From NCBI RefSeq assembly GCF_901709675.1, contig NC_051098.1, forward strand, positions 64,001 to 128,000: 64,000 bases of DNA. Direction: 5' to 3'. This DNA comes from Syngnathus acus. Taxonomy: Eukaryota > Chordata > Actinopteri > Syngnathiformes > Syngnathidae. The position numbers and the translations under genes were made by a program. Below, piece after piece: positions 53,875-64,000 of the stretch (position 1 is the first letter of the stretch; every line of letters starts with the position of its first letter). The notes beneath the pieces were generated by a model. The model was not told the DNA's origin. It did not search any database and saw only the letters and a list, made by a program, of their open reading frames with translations.

Positions 53875-56631
53875 CAGGCGTGTCAAACTCAGTTTGGCTC
53901 TGGGGCCGGATCCAGACTTTCTGTTCTCAGGTGGGCCGGATCAGTAAAAGAATGTCAACTCCAACTATTTAGCTTTGTTTTTCAGTACTATGCTTTATCA
54001 TTCAGCCTACATTTGTAGCCTACCCTACATATTATAATCACGGATGACAAGGGATCTTTTCTAAGCACAACACATTTATTCACAAACAATGGAGAAAAAA
54101 AATGATTTTCATGTTTGGCATTGAATGTGTTAACAACTGGTTTATTTTAACAGTTGAGTGATTGCAGTTTTACACCTGAACCAACTCACCACACTAAACA
54201 AACTCAAGTGGGAGCTATGAAAAAAAATGTTTTGCCTTAATTGTCATACTGCTTTGAAATAATAATAAATAAAAATACAAAATAAATGTTTTAGCAGTGC
54301 ATGGGCAATAAGATTAGACTACATCAGCTCAAACTACTGGGCTGGGCCTACTGAAGCTGAGAATATACTGCACAATATTAATTGTCTTTAATATGAAACC
54401 AGATTAATCTTATTTTTAATGATCTGTATTCATGAGTGCAAACAAATGTCGTGTCATCACACTTTTTTCTCTCTCTCACTGCACTCCTGCAGTCTACTTG
54501 CTGCTGCTGGCTCCTGAAACTTGGCATCTTTTTGCCTTTACAAGTGCGTCGATATCAGGTGTCAAATCCTGAGTAGCAGCACATTTAACAATGTCATTCA
54601 AGTGTTCATTTGTCAACCTTGAGCGCTGCTTTGTTTTATTATTGTTCATCACGGAGAACACCTGTTCACAAAGATAAGTAGTCCCAAACATGGAGAGAAC
54701 CTTTGCAGTCATGGCTGTTAATTTGGGGTAACCTGGCACAAGATACTGATAAAACGTATCCAATCCCACGGACCCAAATTTATCCTTCATAGCGGAATCG
54801 CACTGCAAGTCAATAAGCTCGAGCTGAATGTCCGCTGGCACATCAGAAGGCTTCACTGTAAATGGCGAGCGAAAAAAGCCGAACTTGTTCTCAAGTTCAC
54901 TGAAAACCTGAAACCTCCGCTCAAACTCTCGCAGCAAATCTGTTATGTTGTCTTTATATTTATCCAAATCGGGACGATCCGGTGCCTTCGGACGCACAGC
55001 TGTGAGACATGAGAAGTGCGTGGTGTCACCGCTGGATAGCTGCGTCTCCCACAGTGACAGTTTCATCTTGAACGCACTTATGCTGTCGTAATATTGAGTG
55101 ACAACTCTGTTACGGCCCTGCAATGTAGTGTTAAGTGTATTCAAGTGTTGCGTAATATCTACCATGAAGGCAAGATCCTGCACCCATTCCTTGCATTGAA
55201 GTTCCTTTACTGGGCGTCCCTTCTTCTCCATAAAATGTCCAATTTCGCCTCGTAGCTCAAAGAAGCGCTTGAGTACTGCACCTCTGCTTAACCAGCGCAC
55301 GTCAGTGTGGTATGGTAGGCCAGCACGAATGTCATGATCACTGAGAAATGAGTCAAACTGGCGGTGATTTAGACCGCGAGCTCTGATGAAATTGACAGTT
55401 TTCACAACCACGCTCATAACATGGTCCATTTGCAGTGTTTTGCAACATAACGCCTCCTGGTGCAAAATACAGTGAAATGCCCAAAACTCCTGTCCTCCAT
55501 TTGCGGTCTGTACTTTGTCACGGACTTTTGTGGCAACGCCTGCCTTTCTCCCCACCATTGATGGCGCACCGTCGGTCGCCAGGCTCACAGCACGGGACCA
55601 GTCCGCCTCCACCTTGTCCAGCGCTCCAACGAGAGCGCTGAAAATGTCCTCTGCTGTTGTGGTGTCATTAATGGGCACCAATTCAAGCAGCTCCTCGGTG
55701 ATGGTCAAAGTTTCATCAACACCTCTAATGAATATGGCCAGTTGAGCAATATCTGTGACATCGGTGCTCTCATCTATTGCAATTGAAAATGCGATAAATG
55801 ATTTGATTTTCTCTTTCAATTGGCTGCTCAAGTCACTTGAGAGTTCTGTCACCCGATCTGCGACAGTGTTCCTCGTTAGACTAATATTGGCAAAGGCAGG
55901 TCTCTTTTCAGGGCACACGACTTCTGCAGCCTTCAGCATGCAAGTTTTTACAAACTCCCCATCAGCAAATGGCTTGGATGCCTGCACCAGCTCGTTGGCA
56001 ATAATGTAGCTGGCTCTTACAGCCCCATCAGCGATATCGCGGCTGCGCGTAAAAGCAGACTGCTGTTTCTTCAGACCAGCGACCAATTTGTTTATCTCGT
56101 CTTTTCTTATTTGTCCTTTCAAGTGGTCATACTTGTCTTTATGATGAGTCTCGTAGTGGCGCCGAATATTAAATTCTTTGAACACTGCAACTTGCTGATT
56201 ACAAACCAAGCACACTGGTTTTGTCTTCACTTCTGTGAATAAATAATTCTCAGTCCATTTTTCCTGGAAAACCCTGCACTCCGTGTCCACTTTTCTTTTT
56301 TTTGACAGTGCCATTTTGGGAAGGGTGTGTTGACCGATAACTTGTTTAGTAGTAGTTATTTCTAGTTGGACACCACGTTGCGAATGTTTCTTTCCTGGTA
56401 CTAACTCGTGTCAGTGCCGCATGCTGGACGTGAGCTCTTTTACACATTTACTGCCCTCTAGCGGCCGGAGGGAGCATTTGAGTTGTATTTATTTTAAAGA
56501 ATCATAACTTTTGATAGAAATGAGCTAGTGACTCGCTTCTTTTTTTGACATACTCAGAAATTTATGACGGGCCGGATTAAATCATCCAACGGGCCGGGTC
56601 CGGCCCGCGGGCCGTATGTTTGACATGCCTG
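53875..56631 (-). mobile_element. Complete autonomous hAT element
   Basis: 2757 bases. It begins CAGGCGTGTCAAACTCAG and ends GTATGTTTGACATGCCTG, and is flanked by GTGTAGTG on both sides (53867-53874 and 56632-56639), a perfect 8-bp duplication. It carries one open 606-codon transposase. Relatives: decayed copies at 568-1090 and 9327-11370 and the deletion derivative at 32733. Confidence 0.96.
54494..56314 (-). CDS. hAT transposase (GTF2IRD2/ZBED-like)
   Basis: This 606-residue protein would bind the hAT ends and perform cut-and-paste transposition with 8-bp target duplications. It starts MALSKKRKVDTECRVF. An N-terminal BED-type finger has C35, C38, H53 and H57. The RNase H-like core holds D181 in AIDESTD and D248 in ATDGAPSMVG, the expected first two acidic residues. 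The insertion region has CILHQEALCCK, and the C-terminal hAT dimerisation domain has VLSMFGTTYLCEQVFSVMN. I did not assign the catalytic Glu with certainty. Length is normal and no stop or shift is visible. Related domesticated proteins in vertebrates include GTF2IRD2. With TIRs and target duplication intact, this copy lies within appbp2 intron 1 in antisense orientation to the gene. Confidence 0.94.
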   Translation of the reverse strand: MALSKKRKVDTECRVFQEKWTENYLFTEVKTKPVCLVCNQQVAVFKEFNIRRHYETHHKDKYDHLKGQIRKDEINKLVAGLKKQQSAFTRSRDIADGAVRASYIIANELVQASKPFADGEFVKTCMLKAAEVVCPEKRPAFANISLTRNTVADRVTELSSDLSSQLKEKIKSFIAFSIAIDESTDVTDIAQLAIFIRGVDETLTITEELLELVPINDTTTAEDIFSALVGALDKVEADWSRAVSLATDGAPSMVGRKAGVATKVRDKVQTANGGQEFWAFHCILHQEALCCKTLQMDHVMSVVVKTVNFIRARGLNHRQFDSFLSDHDIRAGLPYHTDVRWLSRGAVLKRFFELRGEIGHFMEKKGRPVKELQCKEWVQDLAFMVDITQHLNTLNTTLQGRNRVVTQYYDSISAFKMKLSLWETQLSSGDTTHFSCLTAVRPKAPDRPDLDKYKDNITDLLREFERRFQVFSELENKFGFFRSPFTVKPSDVPADIQLELIDLQCDSAMKDKFGSVGLDTFYQYLVPGYPKLTAMTAKVLSMFGTTYLCEQVFSVMNNNKTKQRSRLTNEHLNDIVKCAATQDLTPDIDALVKAKRCQVSGASSSK

Positions 56632-56639
56632 GTGTAGTG

Positions 56640-57381
56640 CATAAAAAGTTAACATTCTTTATATCCAGCGGAGAGGTGGGCAGAGTGAATTTGTGTTGTG
56701 CGTCCCATGCTCCAAATGCCTCATCTGCGCCTCATCTGCGCCGCTCTGCACTCGCGCGACCGCATTGACTGCCACTGCCAGAAACACTGGCAAGATATTT
56801 GTGAATGCATCAGCCTCAAAAAGGTTGGTGACCCCTGCTCTACATGTGTTTTAAAATTGATGATATTCACACTTACCTTTTGCAAAACCTTCATCATTAG
56901 CAAAATGGTTGAAAAAACAGGAAAAAAACACTCGTCAACACCGGTGAGAATTCAGTTTGCGAGGACAAAAGGTTAATTTGCGTCTTATCTTTTGGCCACT
57001 CAAATAACAGTTGGTCTAATTGTGAACATTGCATTGGCACACACCGCTGAGGCATTTTGTCAAAAAACGCGCTGACAATGACAAAGAGCAGTGAACGGGA
57101 CAATCCACAGTACAATGGCTGACTGAACACTTGGCGTACTTGAAATTACATCATCTCAGATTACCGTCGATTGCCAAACAAAAGCTTTTCATTTTTAAGA
57201 GTGTTATGGGACTAATTACGAATCTGGGTAGGTTACATCAAAAAAACAAAAAAGGTATGCTTGAAATAGTTTTAGCCATTAAATGATATAAAAAAAGTTT
57301 ACTTCACATTTGATTTTTAACGGGCAGTCAGCCTTTTCACATTTTGTGGTCATTAAAGTCCTCTTTTTTTGTGTCTCTCAG
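56640..57381. other. End of intron 1: hAT remnant and acceptor
   Basis: Bases 56660-56845 end in AAAAAGGTTGGTGACCCCTG, a hAT right terminus without a recognised left end. From 56850 to 57360 nothing is recognised. A TTTTTTTGTGTCTCTCAG tract leads into the exon at 57382. Confidence 0.5.
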
Positions 57382-57470
57382 CTTTACCAGCAGGGCAGGC
57401 TCTGTCAGCTAGGAGGGGAGTTTTGTGACCTGGAAGTGTTTGCTAAAGTTCTTCGAGCTTCAGACAAGAG
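57382..57470 (+). CDS. appbp2: APPBP2, coding exon 2
   Basis: The 89-base exon encodes LYQQGRLCQLGGEFCDLEV then FAKVLRASDK and the first two bases of Arg, continuing the APPBP2 N-terminus directly after the YYK of exon 1. The acceptor is a pyrimidine tract ending CTCTCAG and the donor is AGAG|GTAAGA, so the exon leaves in phase 2. Substitutions against mammalian APPBP2 are few and conservative by eye. The following HLLHH-type sequence is not present before 64000, so intron 2 is at least 6.5 kb. Confidence 0.96.
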
Positions 57471-57929
57471 GTAAGACTACCTATAAAAAGACACTACTAT
57501 GTTTTGCGTAGGAGCAGGAGGAGCTGCTGCTACAGACACCTCTTGCGTCTTGAGCTGCGACTGAGCGCCTGTGCACTGGGGCCTCATTGTCCTCCGGTCT
57601 GAAAAACATACTGGCAGCCTCATCACCTTTGACCTTTGTTTTTTGTCTTTTGAATTTTTTCTCTTATTTCTTCTGATATTCTTAGCCATACTTTAGCATA
57701 CTGCAATTCTTTTTCTTTACTTTTTTCCTTTGATCCCTTTTTCTTTCTAGCCACACTGGACTCCAAAATCTCAACCACTATTTTCTATATGTCAGTTTTT
57801 ATTTTTCCATCTACTCCATGCTTTTTCTTCCGCTTTGGCATATACCTCATACAATCAGAAAAATATACTTATCATGTAATTTTCCATCTCCTTCAAGAGT
57901 CCCTTTATTCAGGGATTTAATAAGGTGCA
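57471..57929 (+). other. Start of appbp2 intron 2, unassigned
   Basis: AT- and pyrimidine-rich sequence without recognised repeats. A - strand frame at 57477-57689 is not similar to anything I know. Confidence 0.5.
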
Positions 57930-59155
57930 CCAGACTATAAGCTGCACCAGCTAAAATTCGTGATTTTCTTAGTTTTATACTTATATAAACCGCACCGGAC
58001 TATAAGCCGCACGAGTTATTTACAAAGAAAGACAGTACACAGAAAGTCTTTTTAAAGTTTTAATCACATTCACATGTCGTTGTAAACACGGAAGTAACAG
58101 CACTAGCTGGGCTAAAGTTTTAATAGCATTAACATTTCGTTGTAAACACGGAAGTAACAGCACTAGCTGGGCTAAAGTTTTAATAACATTAACATTTTGT
58201 TGTAAACACGGAAGTAACAGCACTAACTAGGCGGATAAAAAAAAAACATACCAGTAAACAGTCACTGAGCCGTCTTTGTCTTCCTCCTGTCCACTGAAAC
58301 CAGCTAAATCTTCCTCCTCAGTGTCCGATTGGAATAGCGCCAGATTTACGTCGCAACACTCTTTCTCATTCTCTCTTTCGTTGTCGCTTTCATCGTCACT
58401 TTTGTCTTGAGGCAAATTTACTCCTGAGCTTGTGCTCTCGTCACGCAGCAGACCTGCTTTTCGAAACCCGTTGGTGATGGTGAATTTTTTCACACTGCTC
58501 CACGCTGTCAGGGTCCACTGGCAGACTTGTGCGAAAGTTGCTCTTCGCATGCGTCCAGGTTTTGTAAACGATTTCTCGCCGCTGGTCATCCAAGCCTCCC
58601 ATTCAAGTCGGAGGGCCACTTTAAATTGATTCATTTATTCCAAGTTTACGTGCAACCGCTCTGTTCCCTTCTTTATCAGCCAGCTCAATGGCTCTTAACT
58701 TGAAAGCTGCGTCATACGCACACCTTCCAGTGTCTTCCATCATTGGGCTCTGTTTATGCTAACTTTCCTCGTGCACAATGCGCCACTACTGTCTTCCTCG
58801 ACGCATGTATTCCACCTCTCTCACTCTTACCTTTTCTGCTCAAGCCCCCCCTGATGGCCGTTAGAAAAAATGCATGTAAAGTCGCCGCATGATCGCGTAA
58901 GGTTTTTGATGTTTAATTACCATTTGTAAGAGAATATACACAAAGGTGATTGTCAGGAAAGAGATGATTATTTAGAGACGCATAACTTTTATTAACATAA
59001 CAGCACAACAGCGGTCCACAGCCTTTTTATGAGTGTATAAGTGCCATATTAGTCATGAGAAAAATCACAGACAAAAACCCTGTGTAAGCCGCACCGGACT
59101 GTAAGCCGCAGGGTTCACAATTTGAGAAAAAAGTAGCGTCTTATAGTCCGAAATT
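57930..59155 (-). mobile_element. Pogo/Tigger-like element
   Basis: Repeated TATAAGCCGCACCGGACTATAAG-type motifs occur at both ends (57935-58015 and 59085-59155). Between them is a pogo-type transposase remnant. A 60-base unit (core TGTAAACACGGAAGTAACAG) is repeated three times at 58081, 58141 and 58201. A relative of the left part is at 30700-30995. Confidence 0.72.
58227..58634 (-). pseudogene. Pogo/Tigger-like transposase C-terminal remnant
   Basis: The frame contains WEAWMTSGEKSFTKPGRMRR then ATFAQVCQWTLTAWSSVKK and a GFRKAGL block, as at the end of CENP-B/Tigger DDE transposases in fish. It closes with an acidic LFQSDTEEEDLAGFSGQEED tail. The catalytic Asp residues and the CENP-B DNA-binding domain lie upstream in intact relatives and are not seen here. 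The tail links the ATACGGTA-type TIR elements of this window to the pogo group. Confidence 0.75.
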
Positions 59156-59159
59156 CATG

Positions 59160-59162
59160 TTA

Positions 59163-59248
<86 letters not shown>

Positions 59249-59380
59249 CCTATCCATCCATCTATCTATCTATCCATCTATCCATCTATCCATCCATCCA
59301 TCCATCCATCCATCCATCCATCCATCCATCCATCCATCCATCCATCCATCCATCCAACCAACCAACCAACCAACCAACCA
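59160..59380 (+). repeat. Compound microsatellite (ATCT)n-(ATCC)n-(AACC)n
   Basis: ATCT runs from 59164 to about 59245, then mixed CATC/CATCT, ATCC to about 59354 and CAAC/AACC to 59382. The clean order of related tetranucleotides shows stepwise decay of one repeat. Reading frames here are artefacts. Confidence 0.96.
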
Positions 59381-59644
59381 ACCCACCCCCACACAGTGCT
59401 GGACAAAAGTATTGGCACCCCAGCAATTCCGTCAGATAATGGTCAATTTCTCCCAGAAAATGATTGCAATTACAAATGCTTTGATATTAAAATGTTCATT
59501 TTGTTTGTGTTTAATGTTAAACTACAAAAATAATTTTCCAAAAAGCCAAAATGGATATAATTCCAGACCGAACATATGTAAAAAAAGGGGGTAGACAAAA
59601 GGATTGGCACCCTTTGAAAAATCATGTGATGCTTCTCTAATTTG

Positions 59645-59955
59645 CAGCTCAGTGGCCTAGTGGTAGAGTGTCCGCCCTGAGACTGGAAGGTTGTGGGTTC
59701 AAACCCCGGCCGGGTCATACCAAAGACTACAAAAATGGGACCCATTGCCTCCCTGCTTGGCACTCAGCATTAAGGGTTGGAATTGGGGGGTTAGATCACC
59801 AACTGATTCCCGAGCGCGGCACCGCTGCTGCTCACTGCTCCCCTCTCCCCCAGGGGATGGATTAAAATCACACGGGGATGGGTTAAATGCAGAGGACAAA
59901 TTTCACTACACCCAGGTGTGTGTGTGACGATCATTGGGACTTTAATCTGTAATCT
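59645..59955 (+). mobile_element. tRNA-derived SINE, copy 2
   Basis: Head AGCTCAGTGGCCTAGTGG with A box, B box GGTTCAAACCC, a conserved body (CATTGCCTCCCTGCTTGGCA) and a GGGACTTTAA end. It lies within a Tc1 remnant. Confidence 0.92.
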
Positions 59956-60265
59956 AATTTGTATACTTAACAGTGCCTGTTACTTACCTGTGGCACATAA
60001 GAGGTAGTCACAATCACTAAATAACACTTGCAGCCAGTTGAAATGGATTAAAGTTGACAACCTCTGTTCTGTGTCCTTGTGTGTACCACATTGAGCATGG
60101 AGAAAAGAAAGAAGACCAAAGAACTGTATGAGGACTTGAAAGCAAAATTGTGAGTAAGGGCAATCTCAAGGCTACAAGTCCATTTCCAAAGACCTGGATG
60201 TTTCTGCATCTACCGTGAGCAGTGAAGTGTCATCAAGACGTTTGAAGCCCATGGCACTGTGGCTA

Positions 60266-60590
60266 AGCTCAGTGGCCTAGTGGTAGAGTGTCCGCCCTGA
60301 GACTGGAAGGTTGTGGGTTCAAACCCTGGCCGGGTCATACCAAAGACTATAACAATGGGACCCATTGCCTCCCTGCTTGGCACTCAGCATTAAGGGTTGG
60401 AATTGGGGGGTTAGATCACCAAATGATTCCCGAGCGCGGCACCGCTGCTGCTCACTGCTCCCCTCTCCCCCAGGGGATGGATCAAAATCACATGGGGATG
60501 GGTTAAATGCAGAGGACAAATTTCACCACACCCAGATGTCTGAGTGACGATCATTGGGACTTTAACTTTTAACTTTAACTTTAACCTCCC
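60266..60590 (+). mobile_element. tRNA-derived SINE, copy 3
   Basis: Near-identical to copy 2, ending in several AACTTT units (TTTAACTTTTAACTTTAAC). The pol III boxes are intact. It is the youngest-looking of the three. Confidence 0.93.
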
Positions 60591-60875
60591 TGGATGTGGA
60601 CAGAAAAGAAAAATTGACGAAAGATTTCAACGAAAGATTGTGCGGATGGTGGATAAAGAACCTCGACTAACATCCAAAAAGTTCAAGCTGTCCTGCAGTC
60701 CGGGGGTACAACAGTGTAAACCCGTACTATCTGTCGGCGTCTGAATGAAAACAGACTCAACGGTAGGATACCCAGGACTTCTGACCCAGAGACATAAAAA
60801 ACCTAGGCTGGAGTTTGCCAAAACTTTCCTGAGAAGGGCAAAAACGTTTTGGAAGAATGTTGTCTGCTCAGATGA

Positions 60876-62065
<1,190 letters not shown>

Positions 62066-62150
62066 ATAGTTATGAATCCAAAAGTTACTTGAAACTCTTA
62101 TTTTCCTTCTACAATTTTGTATTGATAAAATCAATGATTCAATTATTAAT

Positions 62151-62441
62151 TGTGTGAAGGCGAAGGCCTTCACACATATGTTATTCTACACCATTCTCTA
62201 TTATTATTGTGTGAAGGCGATGGCCTTCACACATATGTTATTCTACTTTTTTCACTTTATTGTGTGAAGGCGAAGGCCTTCACACATTGGTATTCTACTT
62301 TATTAGTGTGAAGGTGAAACCTTCACACTATTGTTATTCCTGTCCTTTATTATTATTAGTGTGAAGGTGTAACCTTCACACTATTGTTATTCCTGTCCTT
62401 TATTATTATTATTATTGTGTGAAGGCGATGGCCTTCACACA
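62151..62441. repeat. Array of six 25-bp palindromes
   Basis: Near-perfect palindromes of the type GTGTGAAGG(C/T)G...CCTTCACAC lie at 62151, 62209, 62261, 62305, 62358 and 62416, spaced 44-58 bases apart by similar AT-rich linkers (TATGTTATTCTACTTTATTA). Two subtypes alternate (GCGA..GGCC and GTGAAACC). Confidence 0.9.
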
Positions 62442-62475
62442 TATGTTATTCTACTTTATTATTATTATTATTATT

Positions 62476-63700
62476 CTCTTTTATTCTCCACACTTTTTTG
62501 TCCCGCTTCTTCTTCCACAAAATTCATCCGATTCACTCCATTCCACTTTTCACGTATTCCAAATATTCACGACATGAGCGCTTCCATTTTTCTAATTCCG
62601 AAAATTTTCCGTTTTCGCAAAATTCCCAGAATTCCGACAAATTTTTCCCCATTCATTCTTAATGTAACATTCGACATTTCACAAAATTTCGTTTTTCACC
62701 TCTCATTTCTACATTTTTCAACCGATTCAACCCATTCCAACTTTCAACTGTTCAACCTTTTGCCTACCTATTCCACAACTTCCCACTTACCAAAAACTTC
62801 ACATCTTTTATTTTGAAATTCAACCAAAATTCTCTAAAATTCCGTTTTTCTACTCTAATTTCTACATTTTTCAACCGATTCAACCCATTCCAACTTTCAA
62901 CTGTTCATCTTTTGCCTACCTATTCCACAACTTCCCACTTACCAAAAACTTCACATCTTTTATTTTGAAATTCAACCAAAATTCTCTAAAATTCCGTTTT
63001 TCTACTCTAATTTCTACATTTTTCAACCGATTCAACCCATTCCAACTTTCAACTGTTCATCTTTTGCCTACCTATTCCACAACTTCCCACTTACCAAAAA
63101 CTTCACATCTTTTATTTTGAAATTCAACCAAAATTCTCTAAAATTCCGTTTTTCTACTCTAATTTCTACATTTTTCAACCGATTCAACCCATTCCAACTT
63201 TCAACTGTTCATCTTTTGCCTACCTATTCCACAACTTCCCACTTACCAAAAACTTCACATCTTTTATTTTGAAATTCACACCCAATTCCTTTTTCCTTTC
63301 TCATTTCTACATTTTTCAACCGATTCAACCCATTCCAACTTTCAACTGTTCATCATTTTCTACCTATTCCACAACTTCCCACTTACCAAAAACTTCACAT
63401 CTTTTATTTTGAAATTCACACCCAATTCTCCAATATTTCCTTTTTCCCTTCTCATTTCTACATTTTTCAACCGATTCAACCCATTCCAACTTTCAACTGT
63501 TCATCATTTTTCTACCTATTCCACAACTTCCCAAAAACTTCACATCTTTTATTTTGAAATTCACACCCAATTCCTTTTTCCCTTCTCATTTCTACATTTT
63601 TCAACCGATTCAACCCATTCCAACTTTCAACCTTTTGCCTACCTATTCCACAACTTCCCACTTACATTCCCCGAAGAAGTTATTCATACATTTCGCCTTC
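62476..63700. repeat. Minisatellite with about 150-base unit
   Basis: Five to six units start at about 62798, 62949, 63101, 63253, 63395 and 63537, each with ACATTTTTCAACCGATTCAA and CTATTCCACAACTTCCCA. Early units are nearly identical; later ones are shortened. The strand is pyrimidine-rich and encodes no plausible protein. Confidence 0.9.
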
Positions 63701-63741
63701 ACACGCAATTTCTCCAGAAATTGCACATTCTAGTTATTATT

Positions 63742-63860
63742 AGTGTGAAGGTGAAACCTTCACACTATTGTTATTCCTGTACTTTATTAGTGTGAAGGTG
63801 AAACCTTCACACTATTGTTATTGTTGTCCTTTATTAGTGTGAAGGTGAAACCTTCACACT
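63742..63860. repeat. Second palindrome array (three copies) and restart of the larger repeat
   Basis: Palindromes at 63742, 63789 and 63836 match the array at 62151-62441. From 63895 the sequence repeats that from about 62490 (CCGATTCACTCCATTCCACT), so a higher-order unit of roughly 1.4 kb restarts and runs out of the window. Confidence 0.85.
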
Positions 63861-64000
63861 ATTGTTATTCCTGTACTTTATTATTATTATTATACTACAT
63901 CTTCCGCTCACTTTTTCGCTGATTAACTACTTCCACATACTTCAACCGATTCACTCCATTCCACTTTTCACTTATTCCAAATATTCATGACACCATTGCT

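Noticed and set aside
59157-59594. A 145-codon frame over the ATCT/ATCC repeats
   Set aside because: The protein is a pure translation of microsatellite (LSIY and IHPS repeats).
59645-60340. tRNA genes suggested by intact A and B boxes
   Set aside because: The boxes belong to SINE heads followed by a conserved SINE body, and the copies are dispersed in both orientations.
62151-63860. Evenly spaced 25-base palindromic repeats resembling a CRISPR array
   Set aside because: The genome is a vertebrate one, the linkers between repeats are near copies of each other rather than unique spacers, and no cas genes exist. It is a eukaryotic palindrome satellite.

Overview
The window is a stretch of nuclear genome from a ray-finned (teleost) fish. 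It holds introns with GT/AG splice sites, very dense fish-type transposons (Tc1, hAT, pogo/Tigger-like, Rex3/RTE and L2-like LINEs, tRNA-derived SINEs) and long ATGG/ATCT microsatellites. Transposon density and the size of the intron suggest an expanded genome. I cannot name the species.

The only host gene I can identify is appbp2 (amyloid protein-binding protein 2) on the + strand. Coding exon 1 is at 21499-21636 and coding exon 2 at 57382-57470. They are separated by a 35,745-base intron that fills most of the window and is almost wholly transposon-derived. The rest of the gene lies beyond 64000. Upstream of exon 1 are a palindromic CRE (21109) and an NRF-1-type site (21287). A pair of splice-bounded segments on the - strand (8475-8532, 9081-about 9215) may be the 5' end of an unidentified divergent transcript.

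Layout. 1-5600: SINE tail and microsatellite, a hAT transposase remnant split by an L2-like LINE, unassigned sequence, a small hAT and a LINE fragment. 5627-7236: a complete Tc1 element with an open DD34E transposase. 7237-13200: unassigned sequence, a decayed hAT holding a probable solo LTR, and an AGACGTCT-rich repeat array holding a hAT MITE. 13350-20947: a Russian-doll locus. A hAT with 8-bp target duplication contains a pogo-like TIR element and a second TIR element carrying two convergent broken genes (THAP-domain and SWIM/YqaJ-type). The THAP intron was then hit by a young Gag-only LTR retrotransposon. 21040-21636: appbp2 promoter and exon 1. 21637-57381: intron 1, with SINEs, at least six hAT or hAT-MITE insertions with recognisable 8-bp duplications, pogo-like elements containing internal tandem repeats, a twin-primed Rex3-like LINE, a roughly 1-kb segmental duplication, two more Tc1 copies, L1 and L2 LINE fragments and an apparently intact autonomous hAT (53875-56631). 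57471-64000: a pogo/Tigger remnant, microsatellites, a Tc1 remnant hit twice by one SINE family, a LINE fragment with a restriction-like endonuclease region, and a 25-bp palindrome array plus 150-bp minisatellite running off the end.

Apart from appbp2, the proteins encoded here are transposition proteins. Three frames look intact: the Tc1 transposase, the hAT transposase and the Gag. The element I would look at first is the THAP/SWIM two-gene TIR element at 14827-20330.
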